A stretch of DNA of 64,000 bases from Angiostrongylus vasorum (Eukaryota; Nematoda; Chromadorea; Rhabditida; Metastrongylidae): the NCBI GenBank assembly GCA_018806985.1, contig JADANN010000457.1, positions 806,001 through 870,000 of the forward strand, in the 5' to 3' direction. The notes under the pieces are model-generated. The model had not been told where the DNA came from. It worked only from the letters and a program-made list of their open reading frames with translations, and did no database searches. Below, in pieces: positions 60,161 through 64,000 of the stretch. The position numbers and the translations under genes are program-made. Numbering within the stretch: position 1 is the stretch's first letter; each line of letters opens with the position of its first letter.

Positions 60161-61184
60161 ATGGAGATAAAAGAACGGCTCAAGGCTTATCGTATTGTCG
60201 CGATTTCTGTAACGGTCGCCTCACTGTTTGCGACATTTTGTGCTTGTGTCACCCTTCCACTAGCACATATCTATATTAATCATGTGCAAAGCGGTCTGAA
60301 AGAAGAGTTCAACACGTGTAAATCCAACGCCAAAGGTCTTCTAGAAGGTGTTACTGAGATGAAGACGTATTTACTCCGTGAGAATTAGCCATGACTTTCA
60401 CCAATGTTTTTTAAGTTCTACACTATAATCCACTTTTTAGGTACTCGAAGTCCTCGCAACTCTAGTCAGGAGAAACTAAACTGGCACGCAACGAACAAAT
60501 CGCCCTGTAAGCACTGCTGTATCCCGGGACCAACTGGCCCTCCTGGACTTCAGGGTAGGCCTGGCCGTCCTGGAAAACCCGGTGTCAATGGCTTGAGTGG
60601 CAACACTGGTGGTGTTTTGATAACACCGTTTCTTTATGTGATGGCAGACTTTTGCCTTAGGTGTAGTGCAGGACCACCTGGACCAAAGGTAAGACTGTTT
60701 CTACAGTTCATGGCTTTCAGCTTCCTTGCTCGGTATTTTCAACGCTCATGTATATGAGTCCTGCTACTATTTTTTGGCAGACTTTCAAATCTGTAGGGTC
60801 TTCCTGGACCACCAGGCGATCCAGGACTACCTGGCAAGCAGGGGGATGCCTGGAGTTCCCGGACAACATGGAATGAAAGGGCCTAGGGGAACAACAGGAA
60901 CACAAGGGTATCCCGGAGTGCGAGGAATACCGGGACATCCAGGTATTACGAGCTCCACCGTAGGGTTACGGTATCAATATTTTTGTGCAACTTTAGTAGG
61001 TGGTAGTGAAGTCCTTCCCAGTTTCTTTTCCGATATCCAAGATTTAGGTTTGTCTTGTGAGCTCGACCAGACAATGCACGGAAAGCCTGGACCACCTGGT
61101 GAACGTGGTCCTCCAGGTGAACGAGGGCCACCTGGACGGCCCGGCATAGATGGAAATATTGGTGGGAGTCCCTTTTTTTCATGA
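60161..61184 (+). pseudogene. Nematode cuticle collagen gene with a one-base frameshift and no visible C-terminal domain
   Basis: Cuticle collagens form the nematode exoskeleton after secretion from the hypodermis. Exons: 60161-60377, 60441-60611, 60672-60688, 60797-60942, 61048-61161 (or reading on to a TGA at 61184). Exon 1 carries the cuticle-collagen N-terminal domain: a basic start, then a hydrophobic segment around residues 12-35 ending in CVTLPLAHIYINHV. Exon 1/2 gives RTRSPR, a subtilisin-type cleavage site. Then a KHCCIPGP cysteine cluster leads into Gly-X-Y repeats. Exon 4 starts in frame (GLPGPPGDPGLPGKQG) but shifts at the five-G run 60841-60845; removing one G restores Gly-X-Y and also the splice phase of the next exon. 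Exon 5 gives three GPPGER-type repeats. The usual terminal Gly-X-Y block and cysteine-containing tail were not found, and a SINE lies about 200 bases downstream. It may be a broken gene or a real gene with assembly errors. Confidence 0.8.
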
Positions 61185-61369
61185 AGGATACATTATTCAA
61201 CATTCCTTTAGCGACGTCTGCAAAACCATAAATATAAGTGTTCTTTATCATACAATATCGAGCGAAAAAAAACCTGTTCTGCAACATACTCCCTTGATTT
61301 ATTGCATAGTATGCGGAGTTGATTCTCCAACAACTAAGAATGATTTTTCGTGTTAGAGTATGTGAACAG

Positions 61370-61655
61370 TGTAGCGCGTGTAGCGCAGTGGTCCCTAAGC
61401 GCCCTGCAACACAAACATGGGATCGAACCCCCATACCCGTGGCTCACCAAACCTTCCATCCCTCCGGGGTCGGCAAATTGGTACCAGACTTATCTGCGAA
61501 GATAGCAGCACTGGCTCGATACATCGGTAGAACGTGATGATGCTCATTGTAAAGGCCAGATTTGCATTCAATGGCCTCCAAACGATGCTTAGCGAAGTCG
61601 AATGCATGGCGCATCCCTCAGGAATTGATCAACGCTGAGAGCTTTATCCTTTATC
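61370..61655 (+). repeat. SINE-B copy just downstream of the collagen exons
   Basis: Head with A box TAGCGCAGTGG (61381-61391) and a good B box GGATCGAACCC (61420-61430), then the usual body and 3' end TGATCAACGCTGAGAGCTTT. About 190-210 bases after the last collagen exon seen. Confidence 0.7.
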
Positions 61656-62217
61656 TTTATTATGTGAGCAGTTGAGCATAGACTAGAACTTTCACTGTCG
61701 CTCTAATCGTATGTATAATTTTTTTTGAAACATGCTCTGTCAATTTCAAATATGTTTCAAGCTACGCTTTCAAAAAAAAATTAGAAATGAAGCTTAAGAG
61801 TTTGAAGGTTCCAACACGAGAACACACCTGCAAACACCAACGGTGCAATGTGGAACGCCTTCTCATCTTTACGGAATAAATTCCGCCTGTTCAAACCTTT
61901 GGTTCTCTAGTACGACTTCTATGCCAAACTGTAAAAGGAATATATGTAGTGGACTCCGGAAAATCATATTTCCACCTTTACAGACTACGATATCTTGCGC
62001 AACGTAGGCAGACACCTGTCGATTCCACTGCTTCTCATTTCAACGACTAAAGTTTAAATATGAACTGAGATATGTTGGCTGATGGTTGAAATCGGCCATC
62101 ATTTTTGCTATATAAAACATTGTACTCAATACATGTTGTGCTCTTTGTGCTAAATATACATATATGAGCTCAAAAGAAGAATAAAAAGTGGTGCTGTAAG
62201 CGTTGGTCAGACCCTGA

Positions 62218-62440
62218 GTGATGTGCTGTGCATTCGACTTCACTAAGCATCGAAGGTGATGGAATGCATTTCTGCTCTATAGAGTGACTTACGGTGGCTT
62301 ATCAATATTCGAAGTAAGTGTAAGCATGCTACCAGAAAATCTGGTACCAATTTGCCTAACGCGGAGAGATGGAAGGCTTCGTGAATCTGAAGCGTGGAGT
62401 CAAACCAGTGACCATTTGTATATTGGAGGGAAGCTTTGAC
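62218..62440 (-). repeat. SINE-B copy, degraded
   Basis: Antisense copy with GTGCTGTGCATTCGACTTCA, TCTGGTACCAATTTGCC and GGAAGGCTTCGTGAATC. Confidence 0.5.
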
Positions 62441-62584
62441 TTCTGCGCTATGAGCGCCCCATAAGTATTACATTTAACGAAAAGTTCTCGGTAGTTGATG
62501 AAGAACCAATTTCGTCACGAAAATGTTAAATGAGAAAAAATCGGACTGAATGTGGACCCAAATTTTTTAAACACTTTCAGTGGT

Positions 62585-62890
62585 CCATAATGCTGAGATA
62601 TTTGCAAAACTCCGGGCCGCAGTTGCCTATGGTGGGGGAACGAACGCGCTACTGTCCTTTCCGGGGAGTAACGCGTTCACCACCATACCATGCGTGTCCT
62701 TCGTTTCGCCTGTCTCTCAGCTAGTTCTATCGATCTTTTGCTGTCAGCAATCATCCGTCAACGAGATTGATCTGGGGAGCCCAAATCGGCATTGAATCCA
62801 GTTAAGCTGAGGCTATAATCACAATCTTTAACCTTTTTTCTTTGCTGCCTATTCTTTTTAACGGCAGGGTACGTTGTGAAATATGATATA
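62585..62890 (-). repeat. SINE-A copies (body/head plus separate tail)
   Basis: Antisense body/head at 62588-62720 (TGCTGAGATATTTGCAAAAC, GAACGAACGCGCTACTGTCC) and a second antisense tail piece at 62838-62890 (TGCTGCCTATTCTTTTTAAC). Confidence 0.6.
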
Positions 62891-62894
62891 CTTT

Positions 62895-63635
62895 CACTGG
62901 TATCACTGGCTAAAAAAAAGCCTTCACTTCGGGCGCTTACAGGTCATATTATTCTAAACGTTGTTTTGTTTATGTACTTTTCTTCTCGTCTTGGTAAGAG
63001 AATCGAGGTATGGCTGAAGAAGAAAAGAAAACTTGTGACGAGAACATTCTGAATGAACTCCTTTCATTACATCGCTGGCAGCTTAAATAAAATTCGGCCG
63101 ACGATTATAAGTTTGCCGTCAAACGAGGTAATACATCTGCTAAACGCACTTCAGTTATTCAATCAAGGAGTTCGATCCACATCTACACTACCACCAAGGA
63201 GCTACTCCAGAGCAAAATGAAGAATGATCCTACTGTAATGCAGAAAACACATGGCATGCTGCAGAAAATATTTTCACGAGGGGATTTTTATCAGTACATA
63301 TAGGACAAACTGTTGAAAGAAGACCTTTTGAAAATAATCACCGTTAGGACCTTTGTGAATACGATGCTTTCCCATTAGAGTCGATTAAAGGGGATACGAC
63401 TAGAAATACACTTTCTCTGACAACGATTCTGTGATGAAAAGCTTATACATCATTTGTTTTTTCACTTCGCAACGTCGCATTTCAGATACCGCTATTCCGG
63501 ATGAAGAAAAGTCATTTCGAATTCGTCTCTTTAAAAGCCAGAATTGGAGTACCTAAGTTAGAACAAAGACCATTAGGGATAGGACAGCTCTAGCACCAAA
63601 CAACTGCCCTTCATGGATGTAAGGGGTCAACACTT
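62895..63635. other. No gene recognised
   Basis: A 26-codon frame from the ATG at 63010 (MAEEEKKTCDENILNELLSL...) is too short to call. No continuing exon was found. Confidence 0.35.
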
Positions 63636-63639
63636 CTTC

Positions 63640-64000
63640 ATGAATTGTTTCACCTGTATCCCATTTTGTCCCGTGGATCGTCGGTCGAATGACTCGAACG
63701 AGCGCCACTAAACGTTCCATTTGTTTCTATCACGTGCAAGAGTAGCATAGTGTGTTCTACTCGCTGGGAAGTCGTTGAGTATAATATCTTATAGGGATTT
63801 CGTGAAAAGCTCTGACCATCGAGTCAGTGGTCTTTCTGTTGAGCTTTCGATATCCCGAAGAATCCAGTTGCTAAACGCTCTTGTACATCGGTATTCGTTC
63901 ATACTCATTACGTGGCCGCCAACTTATCTTCTACAATTTGGCATGTAGAACGTGCGTTCTTTACGCCAAATAAGAATTGTTCATAACTGTTGTTTGCTAT
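63640..64000 (-). mobile_element. RTE-1 fragment I, 3' end, running off the window
   Basis: Minus-strand reading from 64000 gives pieces of the RTE C-terminal zone (a VGGHVMSMNEYR-like stretch near 63915) and of the final RDRNKW region near 63730. The element must continue beyond 64000. Confidence 0.55.

Overview
The window reads as a chromosome piece from a parasitic nematode, most likely a clade V strongylid (hookworm-like). The evidence is a nematode cuticle collagen gene with the typical N-terminal membrane segment, short introns with TTTCAG-type acceptors (one is only 36 bases), likely trans-splice acceptors just upstream of start codons, and many decayed RTE-type retrotransposons of the kind I recall as abundant in hookworm assemblies. 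The genus call is inference.

Gene content is low. The dominant gene is an ASCC3 orthologue on the minus strand, 47878 down to 28073, with about 21 exons joined here by homology and splice signals. It encodes roughly 2190 residues, close to the human protein. A nematode cuticle collagen gene lies on the plus strand at 60161-61184; it carries a one-base frameshift in a G run and no visible cysteine-bearing C-terminal end. A two-exon candidate gene for a small secreted peptide sits at 20023-20310 (plus). Everything else I can identify is repeat.

Layout: 1-3600 is mostly featureless with SINE fragments. 3925-6930 is a decayed Penelope-like element with short direct repeats at both ends that carry a hammerhead-ribozyme-like motif. 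7000-12900 holds SINEs and a possible mariner remnant. 12940-18350 is a cluster of three RTE elements, two of them meeting tail to tail. 18350-22580 holds a SINE, an AT microsatellite, a hammerhead-like motif and the secreted peptide. 22590-25340 is an RTE element. 26700-28060 holds a palindromic SINE and two AT microsatellites. 28073-47878 is ASCC3, whose introns contain at least three RTE copies and several SINEs. 49390-57440 is a SINE and RTE cluster with one clean nested insertion. 59254-59653 is a CA microsatellite, followed by the collagen gene. 61370-64000 is SINEs plus the 3' end of another RTE.

The repeats form a small interacting ecosystem. There are two RTE subfamilies (called RTE-1 and RTE-2 here). 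SINE-A and SINE-B have tRNA-like heads. SINE-C appears to share its 3' end with RTE-2, including the last codons of the RTE-2 ORF, as expected if RTE-2 machinery mobilised it. No CRISPR array, operon or rRNA was seen. All exon joins come from reading the sequence by eye, without RNA evidence.
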